This document shows positions 1 to 9,507 of a stretch of 64,000 nt of DNA, piece after piece (position 1 is the first letter of the stretch; each line of letters opens with the position of its first letter). The notes beneath the pieces were generated by a model. It saw only the letters and a list, made by a program, of their open reading frames with translations, searched no databases and was not told the origin of the DNA. The translations under genes were made by a program, and so were the position numbers. Origin of the DNA: Algoriphagus winogradskyi (lineage in GTDB: Bacteria > Bacteroidota > Bacteroidia > Cytophagales > Cyclobacteriaceae); the NCBI RefSeq assembly GCF_900182815.1, contig NZ_FXUA01000008.1, positions 176,352 through 240,351 on the forward strand. The letters run 5' to 3'.

Positions 1-1746
1 GGTTTCTTACAGATTTATGAAGGTAGATATGATTCTATGAAGAGAGATCTTCAAGAGATTCATCCATCTTCAGATTTCAATTTCCCTCTACATGCTGGGC
101 CACTGAGTAGGGATAGTATTTACTTGTTTATTACCAGCACACCAAAGAAAGGCCCTGCCAAGCATAGAATGTTAGAAGAGATAATTCCTCAGATTACCTG
201 GGAAACTCAGGGTACAGAAAATGCCAGATTAATAACTGATACACCGACTAATTTTCTTACTGACCCATTTTGGGATGCAGATAATCAAAAACTATATTTT
301 GCTGCTGACTATACTGGCGGTAGTGGTCAATTGGACCTATACCAGATGGTATTAGATAAGGATGGAACTTGGACTGAGCCCTTATCTCTAGGTGATGCAA
401 TCAATACATTTGGTACAGAGAGAAGCCCATTTGTTCATAAGGATACTCTATACTTTGCTTCGGATGGATTGGGCGGGCTAGGTGGACTGGATATTTATTA
501 TGTTCCCTTGCTATCCTCCTCTATAGATTCAATTCCTCATAATATGGGGGTACCTTATAATTCAAATAAAGATGACTTCTTTTTCTTTATTGATAAGGAT
601 TTAAAAGGATTACAGGTGATCTCATCAGATCGTGATGGAGGTATGGGGATGGATGATATTTATTATATTAACAAGATTCCTGAAGAACAAGTCAGGCGTA
701 TAATTATACAGGTTGAAGATGCGGAGACTCATATTCCTCTTCCTAATATTGGTGTAGAACTTCAAAAACAAAGTCTTAATACCTACCAGAACTTTCTTAC
801 AGAGGAAAATGGTACCACGGGTTTTTTTGTGACTCGTGCTGATACGCTAATAAACATCAATGTCTTCGGTCAGGATTACCTTAATTACGAAGTTAAAGAG
901 TTGAATATCAGTAATGTGGATACTATATTTATTGAATTGCAGCGCTTACGACTAAATACACCAATGGTACTTAGGGATATTTATTATGATTTCGATAAGT
1001 ATACTATTAGACCGCAGGAAAGTGAATCAGTTATCAAGCTTTCCGGTATCCTGAATGATAATCAATCACTGAATGTATTACTTAGATCACATGCAGATTC
1101 AAGAGGAACGCATTCCTATAATCAAAAACTCTCAGAGAGTAGATCCAAATCTGTAGTAGATTACCTGATTAGTGTAGGAATAAACAGAGACCGGATTTTT
1201 ACAGAATCATATGGAGAAATTTATCCGGTCAATAATTGTGGAGATAAATGCAGTGAATATGACCATCAACTAAATAGGAGAACAGAAATTCTGTTTTTTC
1301 AGGGTGGTTTTCAGGCGAAACCTTATGAATACCCGTTGCTTGATATGAAAAATGGAAATAGGATGGAAGTAAATACAACAGTTCCTGAAGTTATTTCCAC
1401 GCTGATTCCTAGTCAAACACATGAAGAATCAGATTCTCGCATGAGCCATAAGTTTGAGGATAAAAGTATGGAAGATTCAATCCAGAGTAGCCCTCACAAA
1501 AATAAATATTATCTGATAGCAGGAAGTTTTGTTACTCTGCAGGCAGCAGAAAAACATACCTCTAACCTTAAAACTAAATTATTAGAAAAAGTGATTATTC
1601 TCCCGCTCGATAGTAAATCAATGAGATATAGGGTTTCTTTAGGGGAATTTGAGGATTATGAAAAGGCAGATTTAAAGTTGGAATATTTTCAGCAAAAACT
1701 AAATCAAAATGATCTCTGGATTATGGTATCCAATAGTTTGCCATAA
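1..1746 (+). CDS. OmpA-family envelope protein with PD40-like repeats and SPOR domain (5' partial)
   Basis: The reading frame is open from base 1 and ends at 1746, so the gene probably starts before the window; the first in-window ATG is at 37. The order of parts is WD40-like PD40 beta-propeller segments (about 270-680, with repeated LYFASD-type and DIYY motifs), a carboxypeptidase-regulatory-like fold (about 710-950), an OmpA C-terminal peptidoglycan-binding domain (about 970-1300, with HADSRG and NRRTEI motifs), and a SPOR domain at the end (about 1510-1740). This is the usual build of Bacteroidota outer-membrane proteins that anchor to peptidoglycan. It is a shorter-range homologue of the protein at 10148. 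The role is structural or inferred; no enzymatic motif is seen. Confidence 0.85.
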   Translation, partial: GFLQIYEGRYDSMKRDLQEIHPSSDFNFPLHAGPLSRDSIYLFITSTPKKGPAKHRMLEEIIPQITWETQGTENARLITDTPTNFLTDPFWDADNQKLYFAADYTGGSGQLDLYQMVLDKDGTWTEPLSLGDAINTFGTERSPFVHKDTLYFASDGLGGLGGLDIYYVPLLSSSIDSIPHNMGVPYNSNKDDFFFFIDKDLKGLQVISSDRDGGMGMDDIYYINKIPEEQVRRIIIQVEDAETHIPLPNIGVELQKQSLNTYQNFLTEENGTTGFFVTRADTLININVFGQDYLNYEVKELNISNVDTIFIELQRLRLNTPMVLRDIYYDFDKYTIRPQESESVIKLSGILNDNQSLNVLLRSHADSRGTHSYNQKLSESRSKSVVDYLISVGINRDRIFTESYGEIYPVNNCGDKCSEYDHQLNRRTEILFFQGGFQAKPYEYPLLDMKNGNRMEVNTTVPEVISTLIPSQTHEESDSRMSHKFEDKSMEDSIQSSPHKNKYYLIAGSFVTLQAAEKHTSNLKTKLLEKVIILPLDSKSMRYRVSLGEFEDYEKADLKLEYFQQKLNQNDLWIMVSNSLP

Positions 1747-2755
1747 TTGTTCACTATTTTCATTTAAAAAACTAATGTATGTAGATTCCTGGAAAATTGG
1801 TTTTGACTGAATGTAGTTTGATGATTTAGTATTGAATGCTACTTGCATTTCAGAAAGGCATAAAATTTTATCTGATTATACGCCTCTTTGCCAGAAGACC
1901 ACAATGTCCTCGACTTACCTCGGCCACTGAATTTGAGGTTTTAAATTGGAGGAGAGGGGAAATTCGGCGCATGATACGTCCTGCCTAAAAGCCAAAACAA
2001 ACGTGCAACGAGAGAAGTCAAGGTGAAGCTTAATGGAATTTGGCTACCGCCAGAATTGCGTATATCAATACAATCATATATGATAATACAGAACTCTGCC
2101 AGAAACTTCATTGAGATTTATAAAAAAGTTAAAATCAGAAGGCTGTTCACAGATTGGTCATATAAAACATGGCTGCAAAAGCAAAATATGTAAGGTTAAA
2201 TCCATTATTCAGTTTTCTCCTGGATTTTAATCAGATACAACTTATCTCAGCTTCCTTTCATGAATAATTTCAGAAGATTGAAATTTGCAATATTCGTATA
2301 TGAAGTTAGTTTCCTTCCCCGATTAGTGCTTAATTGATTATCCAGTACTTTCACGGTCTTCATTTGTACCATTTATTGGTCGGGTTGGATACATTTTAAT
2401 TATTTTGGTAAGGGGAAATAATTAAATACTTAATATTTATATCCCCAATTGCACCAGATATAAAGCGACTTAATTTAGGTTAACCACTAGCTTTGCTGGT
2501 ACTTCGGTCACCCGTCTCCCGATAGCTACCGGGAGGTCTCCCAGCCTGATAAGCAAAGTAAAAGAGGTCACTGGCGTCATTGCGGATAATCAGAATACTT
2601 AATCTTTAATCAATTCTGGACTTGGAATTAAGAATAAACTACACTCTAGTCATGATTGACATTTTCTTCGAAATTAAAATGATTCCTTTTTGTTGACTAT
2701 ACTTCTACGGGTATGCTAGTATGAAATTTAAAATATGTTATAATTTTCCTTCCAT
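1747..2755. other. 1-kb intergenic region with repeats
   Basis: No convincing gene. It holds a MITE-like repeat copy (1871-2065), an 18-base palindrome TCCCGATAGCTACCGGGA at 2517-2534 whose CCCGATA/TATCGGG theme recurs at 55694-55719 and 56489-56514, and a roughly 25-base string at 2570-2595 that recurs with a few changes at 37180-37205. The sensor kinase promoter should lie in the last 150 bases, but I see no clean TAnnTTTG box. Confidence 0.6.
1871..2065 (+). repeat. MITE-like dispersed repeat, copy 1
   Basis: About 195 bases that match, in inverted orientation, the stretch 7344-7544. The outer ends are best conserved: TCTGATTATACGC at the left here equals the complement of the right end of copy 2, and CAGAATTGCGTATA matches the complement of AAACGCAATTCTG. 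The two ends of a single copy are imperfect inverted repeats of each other (TATACGC and GCGTATA). No coding capacity. Such a build fits a non-autonomous mobile element. Confidence 0.65.
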
Positions 2756-5700
2756 ATGATTGATTCGGATATTCTTCTAACTACTACTAGCAAGGCTTTG
2801 TCGATTTTAAGAGACTCTAATGACTTCGAACATTCCGTTGCAAGATTTCTAGAGGAGATGGGACAGAGCTTACGCCTAGATTGCACTTACATCATCAGAT
2901 GCCTGGATTCTTACCAGAATGGCGGAATGTGCTATGATTATGAATGGTGTAATAAAGATGTTGATTCTCGACTAAAGGGAGTTAAGTCAAAGATTCTTCT
3001 AAGTGCTAAAACAGGCCTAATCAAAGAAAGACTTCTATTAGATGGATGTTTTCATTCTAATGTTGACCCTAAGTATGATTTTTTTGCTGAATTCCAGGGT
3101 ATCAGGAATATGAATGCTTGTTTGCTTGTACCCATTTGTGTCAATAAGGGGGTTTGGGGTGTGCTTGGTTTTGAATATAGCTTCTCCTTTCCTTACTTTT
3201 CTGATAGTTCTATTATACTCCTAAAGAATTTGGGAATAAGTCTTGGCTTCTTGATGCTCAGTCGCGAGAGTAAAAAACAACAGTTAGCGTGTGAACAAAA
3301 ATATGGACGAATTATTGAAAATATCAGAGATGTTGTTTTCGAACTTGATTTGGATTTCAGGTTTATCTATCTAAATGGAGGATGGGAAAGACTCTATGGC
3401 TTTAGTAAAGAGCAATCCATTGGAAAGTCTATTTTTTCCTTTATAGAAAAGACATTTATAGATTTTTTCCTAGGTGAGCTTAAAGTGCTTTCTAGTGGAG
3501 TTACACTTAAAATATCTCTGGATCTTCCACTCATAACAGCCAATGATGGCTTACGCTGGGTAAGAATTTCAGTCAAACGGCCTGTAGATGGGGAAACAAG
3601 TCTTTTAGGAACTATTCTCGATATCCATCAAAATAAACTTAATATGGTAAAATTGAGGGACAGCCGCTCTGCATTTAATTCACTTTTTCATACCGTTGAA
3701 GGCTTAATATTTATAGGAAATCCATCTACCAGATCCTATAGTTTAATATCAAATAGAATTTCAAATTTTGGTTTGAGGCAAGAGGATTTTTTTAATAACC
3801 CGTCCTATTGGTATGAGATCGCACATCCAGACGATCGTTCACAGGTAGAGAAATTTATCCATAATTCTTGGATCCAGGACAGCCAAAAATTGGAGTATAG
3901 AATAATTAATATTTTTGGACAAACCCTCTGGGTTGAGAATAAAACATGGTTGGAATATGATCTGTCCGGAAAGCCATTCCGTCTGCATGGACGACTATCC
4001 GATATCACCAGAACTAAATCAAAAGAACTGGAATTAGTGGAAAGCGAGGAACGCTTTAAGGTTATTTCAGAAAACCTTCCTTTTCCACTTATTATGTGTT
4101 CATTGGAAAAGCTCGAGGTTCTGTATATTAATGAATTCTTTCTTGCTTTGATCTCACAAGGCAAGTCCGCCGTCAGACAGGATTTCAATTTAGATGATTT
4201 TGTCTTCCGTCCTGATTCTTCTATTTCCGTAAGAGAGTATATTCTTGATGTAGTGGAGATAGATAACCTGGAGGTGTTGGTTCGTGAAGCAGACGGTAAT
4301 CACTGGTATAGCCTTTCCTCTCAAAAACTTCCATATAACGGAGGATTTGTAGTGACTATAATCTTATATAATATCCATAAACGTAAACTAGCCGAAATTG
4401 AGCGTATAAGGCTGGAGGAGGTACTAGTAGCACTGGATCAGACCCAGATCAGTTTTTCTATGGAAATGGAAGTGAGAGAGACATATTCAAAACTTCTTTC
4501 TACCCTGATTTTTTTTACCAAAAGTGAATATGGGTTTTTAGGAGAAGTGCTTTATGATGAGCATGGCTCCCCCTATCTCCGCTCAAATGCCATTAGAAAT
4601 TCGGAATGTAACGAGGAGACTCAACGCTTTATAGACAGCCACATGGAGAAGGGGTTTGTCTTTAAAGAACTGGATAACTTAATAGGTCAGGTGCTTGTTT
4701 CAGGTTTATCCCTGATTTCAAATGAGGTAGGACAGTACATCCGCTCCAATGCAAATATGCCTAAAGGGCATCCACAGCTCAAAAGATTTTTAGGAATACC
4801 AATTTATAAAGGGGAGCAGCTTATCGGTATGGTTGGACTTGCAAATAAACAAAAATTGTATTCACAAGAGGACATAGATTTCTTACAGCCATTTATGTCA
4901 AGCTATGCAAACCTTATAGGTTTGGTAAATGAAAATAAAAAACGTGTTAAAGCTGAAAGCTTACATAAGGAATCTGAAAACCTCTATAAAATATTATCCG
5001 ATAACGTGGATGATGTAGTTTCTCTTCATGACCTTCAGATGAACACAAAATACGTTTCTCCTTCCATTGAGAGAGTTACAGGTTTCTTCCCTCAGGATCT
5101 TTTAAATAAAGATTTTTTCAAATACATCCATTTTACTCTTCCTAACTCAATTGATTTTGAGAATTATCCAAAATTTGTGATCCCCATTACCCATAAAAAA
5201 TCAGGGAAAATAATTCAGATAGAGATGATTTGGAAACCGCTCTATAATAACCAAGGGAAACTTTATTCTTATCTCGCCACTTCCAGGGATGTCACAGACA
5301 GAGAATTGATCTTGGAAAAGCTCAATAAAACGCTGAATAACGAGAAAGAGCTAAACCAACTTAAATCAAGATTTATTGCGATGACTTCACATGAATTTAG
5401 AACTCCTTTAGCAACTATTTTCAGTAGCAACGATTTGCTTAGACGGATTCTTGGCCAACTTGATGAGAGGGATATTAAAAGCAAATCTCTAAAACACGTT
5501 GATAAAATAAATTCTCAACTTCTTAGGCTTAATCAAATGGTCACTGACGTACTGTTAATGGAGCAGAATTCAGACGGTAGGCTAAACGTCAACTTGAGTC
5601 TATTAAATTTTAATGATATTATAGTAGAAACACTTCAGGAAAACTTCTCATTTGATGCCACAAATCCTTGTGTCTGCCTAAAACTTCCGAAATTATCTGT

Positions 5701-6067
5701 ATACTTGAAATCCGATCGGACTTGGCTATCGTATATTATCAAAAATATTGTGGAGAATGCCCTTAAATACTCCAAAACTTCTGATAGATTACCAAACCTG
5801 TCCTTAAACAAAAAGAAAGATACAATTGTTCTATTAGTTCAGGATTATGGAATTGGCGTCCCAAAAAAGGAGCAGAAATTTATTTTTGATCCTTTTTACC
5901 GGTCTTCCAATGCAAGTAGCATTAAAGGTACTGGTCTTGGTCTCAGTATAGTCTATGAATTGGTATTGAAGTTGGGGGGTAAAATTAACTTCAAAAGCAA
6001 AGAAAATCTTGGCACCTCTTTTTCAATAGTATTCCCCTATGACGCACAAAATTCTTCTCCTGGATGA
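2756..6067 (+). CDS. Multi-PAS/GAF sensor histidine kinase
   Basis: 1103 residues with no membrane segment, so probably a cytoplasmic sensor. Domains in order: GAF (about 10-165), PAS (181-295), PAS (303-415), PAS (430-545), GAF (560-735), PAS (745-860), HisKA with phospho-acceptor His879 in the motif MTSHEFRTPL, and an HATPase_c domain with the N-box around ENALKYSK and G-boxes DYGIGVP and GTGLGLSI. There is no receiver domain fused to it. The next gene starts 29 bases before this one ends, so the degenerate receiver it encodes is probably translated with the kinase. The ligand is unknown; the location next to exopolysaccharide genes suggests, without proof, a part in surface or biofilm control. 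Confidence 0.9.
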   Translation: MIDSDILLTTTSKALSILRDSNDFEHSVARFLEEMGQSLRLDCTYIIRCLDSYQNGGMCYDYEWCNKDVDSRLKGVKSKILLSAKTGLIKERLLLDGCFHSNVDPKYDFFAEFQGIRNMNACLLVPICVNKGVWGVLGFEYSFSFPYFSDSSIILLKNLGISLGFLMLSRESKKQQLACEQKYGRIIENIRDVVFELDLDFRFIYLNGGWERLYGFSKEQSIGKSIFSFIEKTFIDFFLGELKVLSSGVTLKISLDLPLITANDGLRWVRISVKRPVDGETSLLGTILDIHQNKLNMVKLRDSRSAFNSLFHTVEGLIFIGNPSTRSYSLISNRISNFGLRQEDFFNNPSYWYEIAHPDDRSQVEKFIHNSWIQDSQKLEYRIINIFGQTLWVENKTWLEYDLSGKPFRLHGRLSDITRTKSKELELVESEERFKVISENLPFPLIMCSLEKLEVLYINEFFLALISQGKSAVRQDFNLDDFVFRPDSSISVREYILDVVEIDNLEVLVREADGNHWYSLSSQKLPYNGGFVVTIILYNIHKRKLAEIERIRLEEVLVALDQTQISFSMEMEVRETYSKLLSTLIFFTKSEYGFLGEVLYDEHGSPYLRSNAIRNSECNEETQRFIDSHMEKGFVFKELDNLIGQVLVSGLSLISNEVGQYIRSNANMPKGHPQLKRFLGIPIYKGEQLIGMVGLANKQKLYSQEDIDFLQPFMSSYANLIGLVNENKKRVKAESLHKESENLYKILSDNVDDVVSLHDLQMNTKYVSPSIERVTGFFPQDLLNKDFFKYIHFTLPNSIDFENYPKFVIPITHKKSGKIIQIEMIWKPLYNNQGKLYSYLATSRDVTDRELILEKLNKTLNNEKELNQLKSRFIAMTSHEFRTPLATIFSSNDLLRRILGQLDERDIKSKSLKHVDKINSQLLRLNQMVTDVLLMEQNSDGRLNVNLSLLNFNDIIVETLQENFSFDATNPCVCLKLPKLSVYLKSDRTWLSYIIKNIVENALKYSKTSDRLPNLSLNKKKDTIVLLVQDYGIGVPKKEQKFIFDPFYRSSNASSIKGTGLGLSIVYELVLKLGGKINFKSKENLGTSFSIVFPYDAQNSSPG

Positions 6068-6512
6068 TGGAGAAAGCCTATACAAGACGTATAACACCAC
6101 ATTCAGGAAGAATGGCTTAGAATCAATTTGTTTAATTGAGCTTAGCGAAATTGCAGAAGTGTTACTTAAAAATGAAGTGGACATAGTGCTTGTTGATACT
6201 AAACATATTTCAGAAAATACTCTTTATCAGATAGTTGCAGAGATTAGCTTACCTGAAAATCAAAACCTTCCTTTTATATTTCTTGGTAGTGATATTATCG
6301 ATAGCGACAAATTCGACTTTAGTTTGAAAATTATTTTATGCTTACCTATTAGCCCAGAGTTGCTAGTAAATACCATAAAAAATGTTCTTGGCGAAAAGAT
6401 AAGAAGAGAAGAATGGGGTAAACAGGACGAAAGAAATACAAACATTTTATCCCTTGCTAGACTCAAAATTGATTCAATAAGTGCTGAAAGGAGACTACAG
6501 TCTGGGGAGTAA
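6039..6512 (+). CDS. Degenerate response-regulator receiver protein
   Basis: 157 residues with a receiver-like fold: acidic pocket LLLDDGE near residue 9 and a possible phospho-acceptor aspartate in IVLVDT near residue 52. The invariant lysine of the usual KP motif is not present; the matching place reads ILCLPISPELL, so Lys is replaced by Leu. It overlaps the kinase gene by 29 bases, which argues for co-translation. The C-terminal 35 residues are charged and match no output domain I know. It may be an atypical receiver that binds a partner without normal phosphorylation. The fold assignment is moderately sure. Confidence 0.65.
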   Translation: MTHKILLLDDGESLYKTYNTTFRKNGLESICLIELSEIAEVLLKNEVDIVLVDTKHISENTLYQIVAEISLPENQNLPFIFLGSDIIDSDKFDFSLKIILCLPISPELLVNTIKNVLGEKIRREEWGKQDERNTNILSLARLKIDSISAERRLQSGE

Positions 6513-6556
6513 GTCCACAGATTGATTTTAGAGTTTGTAACCGGCTGTTAGTACAA

Positions 6557-6949
6557 TTAATTACTTTGTATGCATTCCGCATATCCATCTATGAGCTGCA
6601 AAATATCATTCCGCAAGTGATCAAGCGAAAATGGCTTTAAAATACAAAGATCAAAGGTGTGTCCTTGCAATTCTTCTTCAGAAAGTAAATCAAATGCGGA
6701 TATGGCAATAATAGGTAGCTTTCTTGTTATTGTATTCTCCCTCAGAACTTTCAGGAATTGATATCCGTCCATGTAAGGCATTTTGAGGTCAGTCACAATG
6801 ATATCCGGTAAATTATCGGTATTAATCTGGTCAATAGCATCAATTCCATTGCTTGCTACTTGGACTTGGAAATTATTCACTTCGAGAAATCGTTGAAGCA
6901 TAAGACGATTGATCATACTGTCTTCTACAACTAATATTTTTTTCTTCAT
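6557..6949 (-). CDS. Single-domain response regulator (CheY-like)
   Basis: 131 residues from the preferred ATG at 6947-6949 (MKKKILVVEDS); the open frame reaches 6988, but the extra 13 residues precede a canonical receiver start. It has the acidic pair in VVEDS, phospho-acceptor Asp in VTDLKMPYMDGYQF, the switch Ser in IAISAFD, and Lys in ILKPFS. There is no output domain, so it signals by binding a partner. It lies head-on to the kinase operon and its 3' end is 44 bases from the end of the degenerate receiver gene. It could accept phosphate from the kinase at 2756. Confidence 0.85.
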   Translation of the reverse strand: MKKKILVVEDSMINRLMLQRFLEVNNFQVQVASNGIDAIDQINTDNLPDIIVTDLKMPYMDGYQFLKVLRENTITRKLPIIAISAFDLLSEEELQGHTFDLCILKPFSLDHLRNDILQLIDGYAECIQSN

Positions 6950-7343
6950 GGATCTATAGGTTTGGAATAGGTGTAATTTTAAATACAAATAAGTTGACTG
7001 GCTTGGACATTAATAAAGCACACAGAATTAAGCCGATTCTAGCTTCCGGGGAAATGACCTTTTTTTCAGACTGAATCTGGAAGTGCTTACGATTTAAAAA
7101 TAAGTTAACCCTTGTATTCATTTCTTAGGAAATAGGAATTGCCTGATTGAGGAAATGATTAGGAAAGCACACTTTAAGTGCATAGAACTATAGATTAAGA
7201 AAAAAAATCAAACTATGGGTTCTAAAATCAAAAAAAGAGATGCTTACGCCTTGGTTATTTGGGATTCACTTTGATATCATATTATAACCGTTAATTTACC
7301 TTTTTTTTTAATAGGATCAATAGAAAAAATAAAAAATTATGGA

Positions 7344-7544
7344 TAAACGCAATTCTGCCAGTAGCCAAATTCCTTTATGCTCCACCTCGACTTCGCTCGG
7401 TGCCCGTTAGTTTTGGTTTTTGGGGATTAGGGGAAAATTCGGCGTATGCCGCATTTTCCCCTAATCCCTTTAATAACCTCAAATCCGGTGGCCGGGCTAA
7501 GTCGAGGCCATTGTGACCTACTGGCAAAGAAGCGTATAATCAGA
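7344..7544 (-). repeat. MITE-like dispersed repeat, copy 2, with 46-base palindrome
   Basis: Inverted copy of 1871-2065. Its centre, about 7423-7468, is a near-perfect palindrome with arms GGGATTAGGGGAAAAT and ATTTTCCCCTAATCCC, able to form a long hairpin; copy 1 keeps only one arm. It also holds TCGACTTCGCTC (7387-7398), whose complement occurs inside the coding sequence of fcl at 21542-21553. The two copies flank the kinase and receiver genes. Confidence 0.65.
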
Positions 7545-7876
7545 ATAAAAAATGCCATTTTTTTTAAACCCAAACTACACCATTTGTTGCTAGGTAGATT
7601 TTTTCTTCTTAGGAAAATCCTATTCCGACCCATAAGCGCTCATTTCATTTACAATCTACTTCAAAAACTAAAAATCTCTCCATTAGCGCTATTGTAGCTA
7701 ATAAAAATGTATTTCTTTTGAGACTAAGTGCTTTTGGAGCTAATAGTACTCTACATTGCTTTATTCGAAGTTTTCTTAGCACAATGCTTTTTAAGGTGAT
7801 GTTCAGTCAAAAAGTTGTAAGACCTACTACTAAGAGGCTCAAATGCTAATAGTTAAAGTTTGGTTTTTTGACTTGG

Positions 7877-7884
7877 TAGATTTG
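7877..7884 (+). promoter_or_regulatory. Possible Bacteroidota -7 box (TAGATTTG)
   Basis: TAGATTTG fits the Bacteroidota housekeeping -7 consensus TAnnTTTG and lies 40 bases before the ATG of the gene at 7924. The nearest TTTG upstream is at 7859-7862, closer than the usual spacing, so the -33 part is weak. Confidence 0.4.
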
Positions 7885-7923
7885 AGATTGTGTTTTTTCA
7901 AGAAAGTTAAGATGTAAAAATTT

Positions 7924-8526
7924 ATGATTAATTACTTCAGAAAGGTATTTACGGGCTATAAGCGGGTGGAAAAAGTTGTAGAGGGAATGGACACTACCTT
8001 TTTTTATATGGGACAATTAGTTAGGTTCAGTCCTATTACGATGATAAAGGAACTTAGATTTAAGCAAGTAACAGAAAAATTTACTCAGGTTTCTTCCAAA
8101 CTTTCTATTACAGAGATTTTAGATCGTATCGGGCCAAATTCAGGGTTGGCGAATGCCAAGATAAAAGTTCATATAAAGGAAGATAACACCTTACTTAAAG
8201 TGCATAGACATGTTACTAAAATTGGAAATTTCAATACCAGCTATTATGAATTTTATATTGAGGATGAGCTCGTGGCAGTCTTCTTAAGAAAATATGATTA
8301 TGGTAGAAGTTTTGCTTCTACAATCAGTAAAATTCATCCAGAAATTGTAATAACCTCAGTAAAGTCCGGGGAAAAATATCTTTTCAACCATCAAGAGGAA
8401 GGGAATCAAGTGATTGCTGAATTTTTTGGACATACCCAAATCTGGGTAATTGTCAAGGGGATTAAATTGAATAAGCTTATAGACAATTGGGGGCTGAATT
8501 ACTCCCAAAAAAAGGAACTGGCTTAA
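7924..8526 (+). CDS. Unknown protein, member 1 of a three-paralogue family
   Basis: 200 residues, no signal peptide, membrane segment or known domain. It shares blocks with the proteins at 12322 and 16813: an N-terminal block of the form EGMDTTFFYMGQLVRFSP followed by a helix with a KELRF motif, a middle block YEFYIEDELVAVF then RKYDYGRSF, and a C-terminal block TQIWVIV. All three members are monocistronic and lie between regulator or export genes of the exopolysaccharide region. Function is unknown; a soluble regulatory or adaptor protein is a guess. Reading frame and paralogy are well supported. Confidence 0.75.
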   Translation: MINYFRKVFTGYKRVEKVVEGMDTTFFYMGQLVRFSPITMIKELRFKQVTEKFTQVSSKLSITEILDRIGPNSGLANAKIKVHIKEDNTLLKVHRHVTKIGNFNTSYYEFYIEDELVAVFLRKYDYGRSFASTISKIHPEIVITSVKSGEKYLFNHQEEGNQVIAEFFGHTQIWVIVKGIKLNKLIDNWGLNYSQKKELA

Positions 8527-8793
8527 TACTATAATCTGAGTTGAGTATACCGGAAGTTTCCATCTTACTTACTATGAAGGTGAAGATAAACGTTAACCAA
8601 AAAACATATGGCCTTTCTATTTGGATTGAGGAGTATCATTTTTTTAATGAAATGAATCTGAAGAATTACCTATCACAAAATAGTTAAACCGCTTTGGACC
8701 TATCTATTGAGATACTCCAGCTCACTTTATAGGTATTGCGATGGCTAGTTGAGCAAAAAAGTTGTGCCGCTGTCGAGCTTGCGGAAAACTATT

Positions 8794-9507
8794 CTAATGA
8801 GACCTTTCTTTGAAATCTATAACTTTAGCTTTCAATTCCTGAAAAAAGCCTCTTCTAAGAGGGATGGTTTGCTTTTCCACGATAAGTTCCTTGGAATTTA
8901 TCGAGTGTACAAAAGATAAATTTACAATATAAGATTTGTGAACTCGTATGAAGCGCTCTTCTGGTAAGTGGCTCATCACATCTTTCAGTATATCACGCAT
9001 AGTAAACTGCTTTTCTTTGGTGTACACTTTTGTGTAAAGCCCATCTGCCTTTAGAAACATAATCTCATCTTCCAATAAGGATATGATATGTCCTCTGTCG
9101 CGGATTTGTAAAGTACGTTTTTTTGGAGAAGATGATTTATGCTCAAATGCCCTGAATGCAAGGTATAGACTAGACCGTAACCTTTCCTCAGAAAATGGTT
9201 TAAGAATATATCCTTCGTTTGGAACATTGGCTACTCTTTCTAGAAAGTTCAAATCTGAATAGGCTGTGATAAACACTGTTGGAATATCCTTTGACTTCCT
9301 GATTTGCCTGGTTAAGTCAATTCCATCCACGTTGCCATCTAATAAGATATCCATCAGGATCAAATCAGGAGAATTTTCTTTTAGGTAATCTATTACTTCG
9401 GTGGCATTTTTTAATATATGGGCGGTCTCATATTCCAAATGACTAAGAAGATCTTGGATGTTTTCTGCTAACTCATCCTCATTTTCTACAATTAGAATTT
9501 TTTTCAT
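8794..9507 (-). CDS. LytTR-family response regulator
   Basis: 237 residues. Receiver domain (1-120) with acidic residues in IVENEDE, phospho-acceptor Asp in ILMDILLDG, switch Thr in FITAYSD and Lys in ILKPFS. A LytTR DNA-binding domain follows (about 138-235), seen in the DEIMFLKADGLYTKVYT and RFIRVHKSYIVN motifs. No partner kinase of the LytS type lies next to it, so it is an orphan here. The 640-base AT-rich region upstream carries two copies of a TTTGTTTACAAA site that could be its operator or that of another factor. Confidence 0.9.
   Translation of the reverse strand: MKKILIVENEDELAENIQDLLSHLEYETAHILKNATEVIDYLKENSPDLILMDILLDGNVDGIDLTRQIRKSKDIPTVFITAYSDLNFLERVANVPNEGYILKPFSEERLRSSLYLAFRAFEHKSSSPKKRTLQIRDRGHIISLLEDEIMFLKADGLYTKVYTKEKQFTMRDILKDVMSHLPEERFIRVHKSYIVNLSFVHSINSKELIVEKQTIPLRRGFFQELKAKVIDFKERSH

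Larger units (their letters stand above)
6950..7923. other. Intergenic region with MITE-like repeat and large palindrome
   Basis: About 970 bases without a supported gene. Bases 7344-7544 are the second copy of the repeat seen at 1871-2065. Open frames in and around it (7427-7633 minus, 7446-7697 plus) arise from the palindrome and have no protein features. A possible promoter for the gene at 7924 sits at 7877-7884. Confidence 0.6.

Noticed and set aside
7427..7697. Two overlapping frames in the palindrome region
   Set aside because: They are produced by the MITE-like repeat and its palindrome on both strands; no protein features.
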